64,000 nucleotides of DNA, taken from positions 31,837,562 to 31,901,561 of the forward strand of contig OX328112.1 of the NCBI GenBank assembly GCA_946811185.2, given 5' to 3'. This document shows positions 19,365 to 27,893 of the stretch, piece after piece. Positions within the stretch are counted from its first letter, which is position 1; every line of letters starts with the position of its first letter. The position numbers and the translations under genes were made by a program. The notes beneath the pieces were generated by a model, which searched no databases, was not told the DNA's origin, and saw nothing but the letters and a program-made list of their open reading frames with translations. The stretch is from Hippopus hippopus. Its lineage: Eukaryota; Mollusca; Bivalvia; Cardiida; Cardiidae.

Positions 19365-20266
19365 TAAATTTAGCGGAAGAATTACATAAACCTCTAAAAA
19401 GAAAATTTAAGAAAAGGAGAGTTATAGTAAACGGTATAGATAAGATATGGGCTGTGGATTTAGTAGACATGCAAGCATTTTCTAAATTTAATCGTGGTGT
19501 AAAATACCTTCTCGCTGTCATTGACATCTTTTCTAAATACGGATGGTTAGTGCCATTAAAAGACAAAACAGGGAAATCTGTTGCTATAGCATTAAAAAGT
19601 ATTTTTAAGGAGAGGAAACCTGGAAAAATGTGGGTGGATAAGGGTAAAGAGTTTTATAACAAGGAAGTTAAAGACTTGGTTGAATTATATTCTACTGAAA
19701 ATGAGGAAAAATCTAGTGTTGTTGAGAGATGGATTAGAACGATGAAAGAAAAAATGTGGAAGTATTTTTCTGCTAACTCCACAAACGTTTACATTGACGT
19801 GTTATCTGATCTCGTTAAAGAATATAATAACACGAGGCATTCATCCATTAAAATGACTCCAGTAAATGCGAGTAAAAAAGAAAATGAACCCAAAGTCTGG
19901 AGAAATCTTTACCCCGACCATCTTGAAATAAAAGATATAAAGTCTAAGTTTTCCGTTGGAGACAGAGTAAGGATAGCTAAAAAGAAAAAGACTTTTGAGA
20001 AAGGTTATACAACAAGATGGACTGAGGAGGTTTTTACAGTTTCTGAAGTAAAACATACATCACCTATAACATATAAAATTAAGGATCTTAATGGAGAAGA
20101 AATACAAGGTACCTTTTATGAACCTGAACTGCAGAAAACCAGTCAAGAGCTGTATAGGATAGAAAAGGTTATTAAAAAAGGAAAAAAGAAATCTCTTGTA
20201 AAGTGGAAAGGTTATTCTGATGAATTTAATTCATGGGTTGACAATAAAGATATTAGAAATATTTAA
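19361..20266 (+). CDS. INT: Polinton integrase with C-terminal chromodomain; shortened catalytic spacing
   Basis: The 301-residue frame is open. The retroviral-type catalytic core shows D33 in WAVDLVDM, then YLLAVIDIFSKYGWLVPLKD, then D93 in MWVDKGKEFYN and E122 in NEEKSSVVERW. A C-terminal beta-barrel-like region follows, then a chromodomain (about 264-301) with LYRIEKVI … LVKWKGYSDEFNSW. Only 28 residues separate D93 from E122, whereas the D,D(35)E arrangement of this superfamily has about 35. A small in-frame deletion between them is therefore likely and may have inactivated the enzyme. It would insert the element with a 6-bp duplication, as seen at this locus. The chromodomain may steer target choice through histone binding. 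The usual N-terminal zinc-binding part is not evident. The start overlaps the upstream stop by four bases. Confidence 0.92.
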   Translation: MINLAEELHKPLKRKFKKRRVIVNGIDKIWAVDLVDMQAFSKFNRGVKYLLAVIDIFSKYGWLVPLKDKTGKSVAIALKSIFKERKPGKMWVDKGKEFYNKEVKDLVELYSTENEEKSSVVERWIRTMKEKMWKYFSANSTNVYIDVLSDLVKEYNNTRHSSIKMTPVNASKKENEPKVWRNLYPDHLEIKDIKSKFSVGDRVRIAKKKKTFEKGYTTRWTEEVFTVSEVKHTSPITYKIKDLNGEEIQGTFYEPELQKTSQELYRIEKVIKKGKKKSLVKWKGYSDEFNSWVDNKDIRNI

Positions 20267-20275
20267 CTATAAAAA

Positions 20276-20692
20276 ATGTTAAATATTTCGATTGAAAACG
20301 TGATTTTACCAAATAAACCCTTAAACAATTTCGAATTGGAAGATGCGGTAAAAAGATTAGAAATTCCTTCTTTTAGGGGAGTTTTTTTACTAGATACATT
20401 ACCGAGAAAACCAAATAAAAAAGAATGTGGTATAGTAAACTTTGATAAAAGTGGTGGACCTGGTACACATTGGGTTGCTTGGTATAAAAACGGTAAAACT
20501 AAGATTTATTTTGATAGTTATGGCATACAACCACCTATTGAAATTCATGAGTATCTAAAAAGCCCTATACAATATAATACTGATCAAATACAACAAGCTG
20601 GGGAAGTATTTTGTGGGCATTTATGTTTATACATTCTAAAAGAGTTGGGCTCGGGTAAAAAGTTTCAAACAGTGATAAATAAACTTTTTTAA
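20276..20692 (+). CDS. PRO: Polinton adenovirus-like cysteine protease
   Basis: The 138-residue frame is intact. H65 in GTHWVAWY, D80 in YFDSYG, Q106 seven residues before C113, and C113 in VFCGHLCLY match the adenovirus-type (C5/Ulp1-like) catalytic layout His-Asp/Glu-Gln-Cys, with normal spacing. Length is usual for Polinton proteases. It would cut virion precursors during maturation. A fitting site, IEGG|F, is present in the core protein at 16224-16823. It starts after AACTATAAAAA, 9 bases past the integrase stop, so the genes are tightly packed. Confidence 0.93.
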   Translation: MLNISIENVILPNKPLNNFELEDAVKRLEIPSFRGVFLLDTLPRKPNKKECGIVNFDKSGGPGTHWVAWYKNGKTKIYFDSYGIQPPIEIHEYLKSPIQYNTDQIQQAGEVFCGHLCLYILKELGSGKKFQTVINKLF

Positions 20693-20702
20693 TAATAAAA
20701 AA

Positions 20703-22016
20703 ATGCCTGTTGATAAATTCGGACGAATGAAAGATGATAAAACAAGCGGTGATGGTGTGTCGCTCGCTTACATAAATAATATTTTTTTACGTAAGGATGG
20801 AACAACTGTTGTTACTGGTTCCATAGACATGAATGGTAATACATTAACGAGGGTTAGTAATCCTGTAAATTCTCAAGATGTTGCTACAAAACATTATGTT
20901 GATAATAATTCTGGGGGATTATTAAAAGAAAATGGTGGGTATCATGTTCTTGGATTTCTAAATATGGCTTTCAATAAAATAAGAAATGTTAAAGAACCTA
21001 CAGAACCGGATGAAGCTGCTACTAGAAATTATGTGGATAGGAGTGGTAAAGCAATAGTAGAGAACCGAGACGGCACTTTTTCCGCTATTGCAAATATAGA
21101 TATGCGACATTATTCGTTAACAAATCTTTTAGATCCCGCAGATGCACAAGATGCAGCAACTAAAAGATATGTAGATACTGCCAATCGAGCCTTCGTTTAT
21201 GGAGCTGGTAGGTATATGGCAGTTTCCGACGTTTCTATGGGAGGACGAAGAATTAACAATGTTGGAAGCCCTTTAGAAAATGATCAAGCTGTAAATAAGT
21301 TTTACGTAGATACCGTTGTTGAGGTGGCTACCGCGGGTGAAAAAGCTTTGACCAAAAAACAAGATGGATCCTTTTCAATGGCTGGTGGAATAGATATGAA
21401 TGATCACTCGATTACCGGGTTACCAAATCCTGTATCCCGTGATGCCGCCGCCAATAAAAATTACGTTGATAGCGGTGGAGCTATCGTAAAAAATCCTGAT
21501 GGAAATTTCACGGCGATGGCTAACGTAAATCTCCAAGGTTTTTCTCTAAAAAACACTGCAACCCCGGTAGAAGAGAGAAATCTAGCAACAAAATCCTATG
21601 TGGATAAAAAAGTCTCCCTTCCTTCTGTCATAGGCCCTTAACCCATTATAACCGTGTGGGCTGAAGAACAAGGACCAATTGGAGATGGTAATTATGAGTT
21701 CTCATTCGGTAATGGTAATTCAGGTCGTAAACATGGTTTAGGGGGTTACTGTATGAATGCTACGGGTAGTATTATAAGAGGAAGTTTAACGATTGTTAAA
21801 AAGGATCCTAACGTACTAGAAGAGGTAAAAGTTAATATTGTGGTAAACGGATTGGAGCAGGTTGATTACTCTAAAGCGGACGAAATTTGTAGCTGTACGG
21901 TTTTTCCGAGGGCGTTGAAGGTAAAGCAATGCGACATCGTAAACTTTATTTCAAGAACAACTAACCGTGACGTAACACACGCTTACATATCTATTTTGGT
22001 AGAGTTAGACTTGTAA
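20703..22016 (+). pseudogene. Repetitive fibre-like attachment protein, one in-frame stop before the head
   Basis: The first part (312 residues) holds six imperfect repeats of about 45 residues. Each has a strand ending in M-x-x-x-x-I/L-x-x-V, a P-x-x-x-x-D-A-A-T-K segment and YVD (ATKHYVD, ATRNYVD, ATKRYVD, VNKFYVD, ANKNYVD, ATKSYVD). This is the shape of trimeric fibre shafts in phages and viruses. A single TAA at 21639-21641 stops the frame, which then goes on unchanged with PIITVWAEEQGPIGDGNYEF, through a compact beta-rich head of about 120 residues ending ISILVELDL at 22016. I read it as one protein: shaft plus head, for cell attachment (inferred). It lies last in the rightward block after PRO, starting after AATAAAAAA. 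With a stop it might yield only a headless shaft. Confidence 0.8.
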
Positions 22017-22048
22017 AAATATAACTTTGTTTATAAAAGTTATATTTT
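22016..22048. terminator. Hairpin between convergent fibre and RING genes
   Basis: A perfect 13-bp stem (AAAATATAACTTT and its complement) with a 7-base loop spans the end of the fibre gene (stop ends 22016) and the end of the leftward RING gene (stop from 22040). A symmetrical hairpin can serve both converging transcripts. Confidence 0.55.
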
Positions 22049-22943
22049 ACGTTTAATGGTACTTTTTGTTTTACGTTTAATGGTACTTTTTGTTTTACGT
22101 TTAATGGTACTTTCTGTTTTACAAATTGGGCAATCGGTAAAATTATTTCTGGAATTACATTCCTTACAAATACAACAATGACCGCAATTACAAAATACTA
22201 TTTCAGGTTTATTTTCCTTACATACAACGCACTCATCTTCTTCATAAACTTCTAAACCATTAATATTTGAATCTCCCATTTCTTTTTTCCATAAACCTTC
22301 TTTTTCTTTCAAAGTATTCTTGTATTTTTCTAAATAGTTTATCTCTTTTCTCTTGGGTTTCTTCTATTTCTTCAAAGTTAAATAAAATATGTTTGTAATT
22401 TCCAGCATATTTACCAAAAGGGTGAATATGTAAAAATGGTATAAACTCTGCTTTGTTGAAATCATAACCTAAATTAGATAAATAATTATTTAATTCTTCT
22501 TCTCTTGTAGCATCATAGTGTGTTCTAATAAATCTTGGTATGTTCTTTGCACCATCATAGTGTGCTCTAAAACCTTCTTCAATACCACGCTCATTTTCTA
22601 AACTTAAACATGTTTCAAATGAACTAAAAAAATGACTACTACATGAGCCTTTATATAATAAAAACAATGGGGGAAAGTTTTCATATGATTCAACCTTATC
22701 CCAAACAGGAAAAAGGAATAAATCAAAGTGTATCGATGTATCTTTGTATTTTACTACAGCTTTACTATATTCATAATAACAAGCATCAATTATATTGGTA
22801 ACTGTATGAATATAATCTTTGCTACGAGCATTAGGAAAATATATGAAATCATATCCTTTATACTTAATTGGTTTTGCTGAATATTTTAGTTTATCTTTTA
22901 AGTGATTTTCAATATTAAAAGTTATAATTGATTTATATGCCAT
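22040..22943 (-). pseudogene. RING-finger (IAP-type) protein with long N-terminal domain, probable frameshift
   Basis: The first frame (22943-22260, 227 residues) starts MAYKSIITFNIENH after AAATAAA and has no domain I know. Its latter part is aromatic and charged (HIHPFGKYAGNYKHILF). Near 22290-22310 a second overlapping frame takes over and carries a C3HC4 RING close to those of inhibitor-of-apoptosis proteins: CVVC, eleven residues, CGH, CxxC-type pairs and CPIC. The two frames overlap by about 53 bases. The RING frame begins in the same helix-like KEKEG-type sequence, so one frameshifted gene is more likely than two genes. The tail is three 8-residue units STIKRKTK. Genes in this slot next to a TIR are often accessory. 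A RING E3 acting against host ubiquitin or cell-death pathways is plausible but inferred. Confidence 0.6.
22045..22116. repeat. Three tandem 24-bp units in the RING gene 3' end
   Basis: Units start at 22045, 22069 and 22093 (core ACGTTTAATGGTAC) and differ by a single base in the third. They add multiples of eight residues without changing frame. Confidence 0.9.
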
Positions 22944-22981
22944 TTTATTTAAATTAGAAAAAAAGTTAAGTTATGTTTTAC

Positions 22982-23535
22982 ATATCGATACATTAGCCTG
23001 GTGACACACTAAGATAAAGACGCAGACCTTAGAAAATTTACTACGTATAGGGCAGAATATATATCACATGACAGAGTAAAAATGCTGTAATTTCGCTCAT
23101 ATAGCTATATGAATGTAAATATGAGACGCGTTAACTAGGATGTTGTTTAGATACATAACCATAGACGCGGTTGGATTTAGATTTATCACAGCTAGGGAAT
23201 TTAGCTCATATAGCTATATGGGCTAAAAATACAGATCGCTGGGGTGTAGTTTTGAGGAGGGAAATGGTTAGGGTTAGATTTGAGGAGGGAGGTGGTTGAA
23301 ATTGGATTTAAGCAGGGGGATGGATGGGTTTGGATTTGAGAAGGGGGATGGTTGGATTTAGATTTGAGGAGGGAGGTGGTTGAAATTGGATTTAAGCAGG
23401 GGGATGGTGAAACATTAATTTAATCAGAGAGATGGTTGGGTTTGAGAGTTAGCCAGGGGGATGGTTGGATTTTTTATTTGGATTTAGATGGGTGAATGAG
23501 TGGGCTAATCCCAGCTCTCTCTCTTTATATCTACT
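22982..23535 (-). repeat. Right terminal inverted repeat (554 bp)
   Basis: Inverted copy of 7105-7597. It is 61 bases longer because of an additional G-rich block around 23362-23422 that includes GGTTGAAATTGG and AAGCAGGGGGATGG-type units. The inner end (22982-23080) repeats the coding sequence of the polymerase C terminus, here without the rest of the gene. Confidence 0.95.
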
Positions 23536-23541
23536 ATTGAG
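23536..23541. repeat. Right target-site duplication ATTGAG
   Basis: Exact match to 7099-7104, directly after the final ACT of the element. Confidence 0.95.
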
Positions 23542-23991
23542 TAACCTCTTCACCAACCTCGTCAATTAAACGAATTTGACATTTCTCGGGGGCTGCAAAT
23601 AAACAACCATTCTTGATCAGATGTTTAGCCTTTGCACTGCATATATACATGTACATTGATAAAAAAGGGGGTTTTTCCCCCCACTTTTTCTTAACTTTGC
23701 TTTGTTTTGCCTTTTTCCTCACTGATATCCGTCAGTGTCCATTTAATAATAATGATACTTTTATTTCTGGTCGAAAAGTTTGCTGACGTCAATAAAAAGG
23801 GGAAAAATTCTCCCCAAAGCCTTGTTATTTCAGATATCACGAAAAGAAGTAAAAGAATCTGATATTACATTTTATTGGTCCATCCAGCCACTTGCTAGGA
23901 ACAGTATATTCATATAGACACGACACAATAGACGGCAATACACAGGACATGTACGTAAGCTGACCAACAGCTCTATGAGTGAAAAGAGCTA
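23542..23991. other. Host intron sequence right of the Polinton
   Basis: By orientation this is the 5' side of the host intron that holds the Polinton. I see no secure exon. A short minus-strand stretch with an acceptor-like TTTGCAG (23592) is discussed among rejected items. Confidence 0.5.
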
Positions 23992-24445
23992 CATTTATTT
24001 CATGCTTTCCGGTAGGTTATCGAGAAATATCGGTGAAATATTTTTCGATATTTCATGGTTACGACCAGTGAAAATACCGATTTTTATATTCTAACTCTTA
24101 AAATGAAGGCGGAAACAGTTGTTCCCGCGCACTAGTTACCTAGGTAAAATGCGCGTGCCTAACAACCAGATAGAAAAATGACGTAATCTACCTTACATTT
24201 ATCGCGCATGACGTAATATTGTAGTGCGTTGCTCTGCGGAAGGGGTACGCCACGGGGAATAAACGAAAAGAACTGCACTGGATTTTGATTAAGTTGCCCC
24301 CAGAAAGGGTTAAAAGCATGAAATAAATAGAATATTTGTGTTTTTTTCTCGGTTTGCGCCACTCATGAAAATATTACCGATGATGTTCACTCGATGAAAT
24401 AAATTTCGATCTTTCACCGTAAAAAAACAAATATCCTCTATATAG
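23992..24445. mobile_element. Family D element, copy 2 (inverted relative to copy 1)
   Basis: It starts TTTATTTCATGCTTTCC and ends CAAATATCCTCTATA, collinear in reverse with 3336-3820. It includes CCCGCGCACTAGTTACC and CCAGTGCAGTTCTTTTCG-like blocks in inverted order. Confidence 0.7.
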
Positions 24446-24569
24446 CTTGGGTTGTAGTCAAGGAGGGAACTATAACAGAAAGCATTTACTAAGTGTAACT
24501 TGGTTTCATGTCAACAGTTTAATTTCACCGCATAACCTCGGTCGTTTAAGCCTTTAACAAATAATCAAA

Positions 24570-24817
24570 TGAACCATGCTCTGGCACAAGGGGGCTTAAT
24601 GCATCTCCGTGATCCATGGTACCAAGCAAGCTGTCACATATTTATGGATCCATAATATCCACTTTTTTGAACAACCAACTGAATCATGAGATAGACTGGT
24701 CCTTGGGCATACAGAAAATTGACCAATAGCGAAAAGTTTCGGCGAACTGCGCAGGCTGATCTGGGTCGATACTTTTCGCAGATGCATTAAGCCCCCTTTT
24801 CAGAGAGCATGACTCAA
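24570..24817. mobile_element. Family C terminal-inverted-repeat MITE
   Basis: About 250 bp with inverted ends (AACCATGCTCTGGCAAAAG type against CAGAGAGCATGACTCA), an inner TGGATCC block and a CAGGCTGA-type palindrome. Other copies: 25481-25752, 31036-31265, 37070-37312, 41325-41578, 41923-42116, 54501-54735, 56951-57190, 58191-58453, 59523-60121 (interrupted) and 60596-60845. Both orientations occur and no coding capacity is present. Confidence 0.75.
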
Positions 24818-25480
24818 ATATTTTAATGACCCCCATGGAAAAAAGCCAACGTAAACGTTGTTAGAATATGAAAAAGAAATGCTGATAATTAGTGAGATAT
24901 TTTCTCCTTTTCCCACAATTTTTTTCTTCTTTAGACAGTACCCCATATATTGATTCTTATTTGATCTGTCGTCTGTAAATGCTTTACATTTGGGCAAGTA
25001 TTTATTTTCCTCTGATGCAGATGCTTAAAACTTTTTTTTATGTATCAATAATCGATATCTGTCAGGCCCTTAATCTTGATCGATTTCTTGCAGCGTACCT
25101 TTCATCATTCCGATCAATTATTATTATACCAACAAAGATGACACGTGACACAGAAACAACATCATCTTAACTCTTTACCAGACGACAAAATTTCAGACCA
25201 ATCCAAAGTGAAAGATTTTTGCAGAAGACAAATTAAATGTAGCTTAAATTATCTGATTTGCTTGTGATCATGTTAAAACACTTTGCAAAACGTAGAAAAT
25301 GCTGTTGCCCGGCTGGCATTTTCTGCTTTTCACTTCGAGTTTTCAGAAGTTTTTCTTTCTCAAGGTCTGTAAAGCAGGGGATCGAATGGATTGTGTTACT
25401 AGTACATTTAAGTGAACATGTTTATTCCTCATCGAAACAATCTACTTAAGCATCCCAGCATGGTATTTAGTAAAAATTGA

Positions 25481-25752
25481 TGAGCGATGCTCTGTGAAAG
25501 GGGGGGGGGGGTTTAATTCCATATGCAAAAAGTATCGAACAGGTCAGCCTGCGCAGTCCGCGCAGGCTGACCTGTGTCGAAACTTTTCGATATTGGTCAA
25601 TTTTCTTCTTGTCAAAGGACCATTCTACATCAGGATTCAGCCGCTTGTGAGACAAAATGGATTTCATGGGTCCATAACTATGTAATGACTTGCTTTGTAG
25701 ATTGCATCATTGAGATGCATTAAACGCCCTTTTGCCACAGCACTGCCCTCAT
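25481..25752. mobile_element. Family C MITE with perfect inner CAGCCTGCGC palindrome
   Basis: It carries the inner hairpin GGTCAGCCTGCGCAG / CTGCGCAGGCTGACC (about 25541-25573) more perfectly than other copies, followed by the TTATGGATCC-type block and the conserved far end TGAGATGCATTAAACGCC. Confidence 0.7.
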
Positions 25753-25879
25753 ACGTTGACCCAAGACTTGTGCAAGTCTCCTGCTTTAATTTCATCATAA
25801 CGGTAAAATTTCTAATCCAGCTTTTATTGTGAATGTCCGTTTTTACTTGGGTTCTGGGTAAGAGACTCCCATTCCGTTT

Positions 25880-26130
25880 CCAGGCCCTGCAACTCAGTCG
25901 GTAACGAAAAGGGCATGAAAGTAAGGGGTCGATGGTTCGAATCCCCAACTCGGCCATTTCTTTTTTCTTTCCGAGGATTGATGATAGTCATTGCCAAAGG
26001 ATTCATTCCTCTTTTACCGCTTGATCATTGTTTAAACGATGATTATGTGGTATAAGCAATTTGTGAAATACCGGTAAAACAAACTCAAGTAGATACATGT
26101 AGATAGAAGCAGAGATGTGTCCAATGGTCG
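25880..26130 (+). repeat. SINE copy with tRNA-like head
   Basis: The head CTGCAACTCAGTCGGTAAC … GGTTCGAATCCCC resembles pol III A and B boxes. It is followed by the shared SINE body (GAGGATTGATGATAGT). The A box and anticodon arm are decayed, so this is not a tRNA gene. Confidence 0.65.
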
Positions 26131-26664
26131 CCTTGATGTTACTTTTATGGAGGAATTCTTGGTACGATTAACCCATAAGCTACTAAGTGCGACTCTACGA
26201 CCTTTTGCGGACAGTGTAAATTCAGGATCAGACTGCGCAGAACGTGCTGTCTGATCTTAGATCTTCAGTGTACGATAAGGAGATATTTTAGAAAACAAAA
26301 AACATTTTGGTTTTTTGTTTGGTAATGACGTTGGTAATCAAGGACAAGTTGAATAATGGTTTGAGAATGGAGGGCTGAGTATCAATCTACTTTTATCCTT
26401 TATAGATCTCTTGCAGTGTACCTAAATCATGATCATCAATCTTTATTATGTTATTATTGTGAAGACCAACAACGATGATACCGACACGGTAACAAACGTG
26501 AACTTTACCTTGTGACTGCGAGATACTCGATACGACCATGTTATCACATACCTCCCTTGCTTTCCGTGTACTACTACCATGACGAATTTTCTTATCTTTC
26601 ACAACCTTGAGACAACGTCATATGTGACGTCACTCTATACCACTTTCAGTGAATTGATCCGATT

Positions 26665-27310
26665 TTTATTTCATGCTTATCAGTAATCTATCGGGAAATA
26701 ATGGTAGAATGTAAGGCTTGGTAATTCATGGTTACGACCAGTGAAATTAACTGATTTCATAGCAAATAGTAAAGAAATACATTGCAGAACTTTCTTTAGT
26801 AAAATGGTCCCCCAGGGTAACGTTTTACAAACAATTCGTACGTTTTTGCCTAAGAATTTTTTGTAGCTTTACACCTACGTTCAGGTGCACGAAATTCGCA
26901 AATCCGTTTTCCTAAACTTTCGTAACTTTGTGAATTTTCGTAAGTAAATATTTTCGTAACTCTTCAATTGTAGGGGAAAACAGTAGTTCCCGCGCACTAG
27001 TTACTGAGGTAAACAGTGCGTGCCATTCAACCAGAGGGAAATATGACGTAATATACGCGCATTTACCTCAATTTCTCGCGCTGTACGTATTATTGTAATG
27101 AGTTCTTATGCGGTGGGTTCGAAAATAACTGTACTGGATTTTGATTTAAAAAATCCCAACAAAAAAGGGGTTAGAAGCATGAAAAAAATAGAAAAAATCC
27201 TTTTTTTTTTTTCTGAGAAAAATCGAATTTTGTATCACCTCGTGAACGTCATACGGTAATATTACATAAATTTCGATCTTTCACCTAAAAAAAACGAATA
27301 TCCTCTATTT
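26665..27310. mobile_element. Family D element, copy 3 (degenerate)
   Basis: It shares the CATGCTTATCAG start, CCCGCGCACTAGTTAC and the TCGATCTTTCACC end with other D copies but is longer and more diverged, with extra sequence around 26780-26950. Confidence 0.55.
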
Positions 27311-27712
27311 ATTCAGTAAAATTCCTGCATATGCATACTTGGTTTTGCGAATTCTGACTTTTGCCTATATAACCCTTCCGACATTGTAACGTGATAAAAA
27401 GAATCCGATATTCGGTCTTTTTTTTAGGGAAAATTTTAACGTCGTCTACAAGAAATGTTGTTTTTAAGCTAAGTAAAATTTTTCTAGCCTGATTTAATAT
27501 TTTTACCTCAAATGTCAACTATGTCGGATCCTACAGATATATCTCATGTAGACAATTAATATTGATATAGATGAAGGTTTCTGAAGAAATAGGAAAAGAA
27601 TATTTCTGCTTTTTTTTTAATGCACTCATAGTGAATATCTCTGTCCTTTTCCTACGCATCTAAGAGCCCAGTCTGCTACTGGTAAAACATAATTATGACC
27701 GAGTGTTGACAC

Positions 27713-27893
27713 TACGGTGGCACAAAAGTGACATGGAAGATATATTTTATACTACGTGCGCACGCAGTAGCTAATACGTGCGCACGTAATAACTAATACG
27801 TGCGCACGCAGTAGTATTACGTGCGCACGTATTAGCTACTGCGTGCGCACGTAGTATAAAATATATCTTCCATGTCACTTTTGTGCCACCGTA
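27713..27893. repeat. Near-perfect 181-bp palindrome with ACGTGCGCAC units
   Basis: Arms of about 75-80 bp begin TACGGTGGCACAAAAGTGAC and end with its complement. Several TACGTGCGCAC units separated by AGTAGCTAA-like spacers lie in the centre. A TA at each outer edge could be a TA target duplication of a fold-back MITE. No coding capacity. Confidence 0.8.

Larger units (their letters stand above)
7105..23535. mobile_element. Complete Polinton/Maverick element (16,431 bp), several genes broken
   Basis: The element starts AGTAGATATA and ends with its complement TATATCTACT, has long terminal inverted repeats and a 6-bp target duplication. It carries the diagnostic Polinton set: protein-primed family B polymerase, retroviral-type integrase, adenovirus-type protease, FtsK/HerA packaging ATPase, double-jelly-roll major capsid and penton-like minor capsid proteins. 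Genes form one long leftward block (7500-18832), a rightward block (18865-22016) and a leftward gene at the right end (22040-22943). It is compact, AT-rich and apparently intronless, in contrast to the flanks. At least nine genes contain stops or frameshifts, so this copy is probably not autonomous, although ATPase and protease are open and the integrase is open but shortened. Confidence 0.97.

Noticed and set aside
21654..22016. Separate gene starting at GTG for the fibre head
   Set aside because: The frame is continuous with the shaft through one TAA, and no promoter-like TATAAAA precedes the GTG.
23558..23592. Micro-exon just right of the insertion (after TTTGCAG), in phase with the exon at 7067
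   Set aside because: Only 35 bases, weak donor (GAG|GTTGGT), and it would have required an original intron of about 53 bases. Phase agreement has a one-in-three chance.
26393..26602. Minus-strand exon ending in GAG|GTATGT
   Set aside because: The donor is good, but no acceptor is evident and the upstream frame is short; composition is not convincing.
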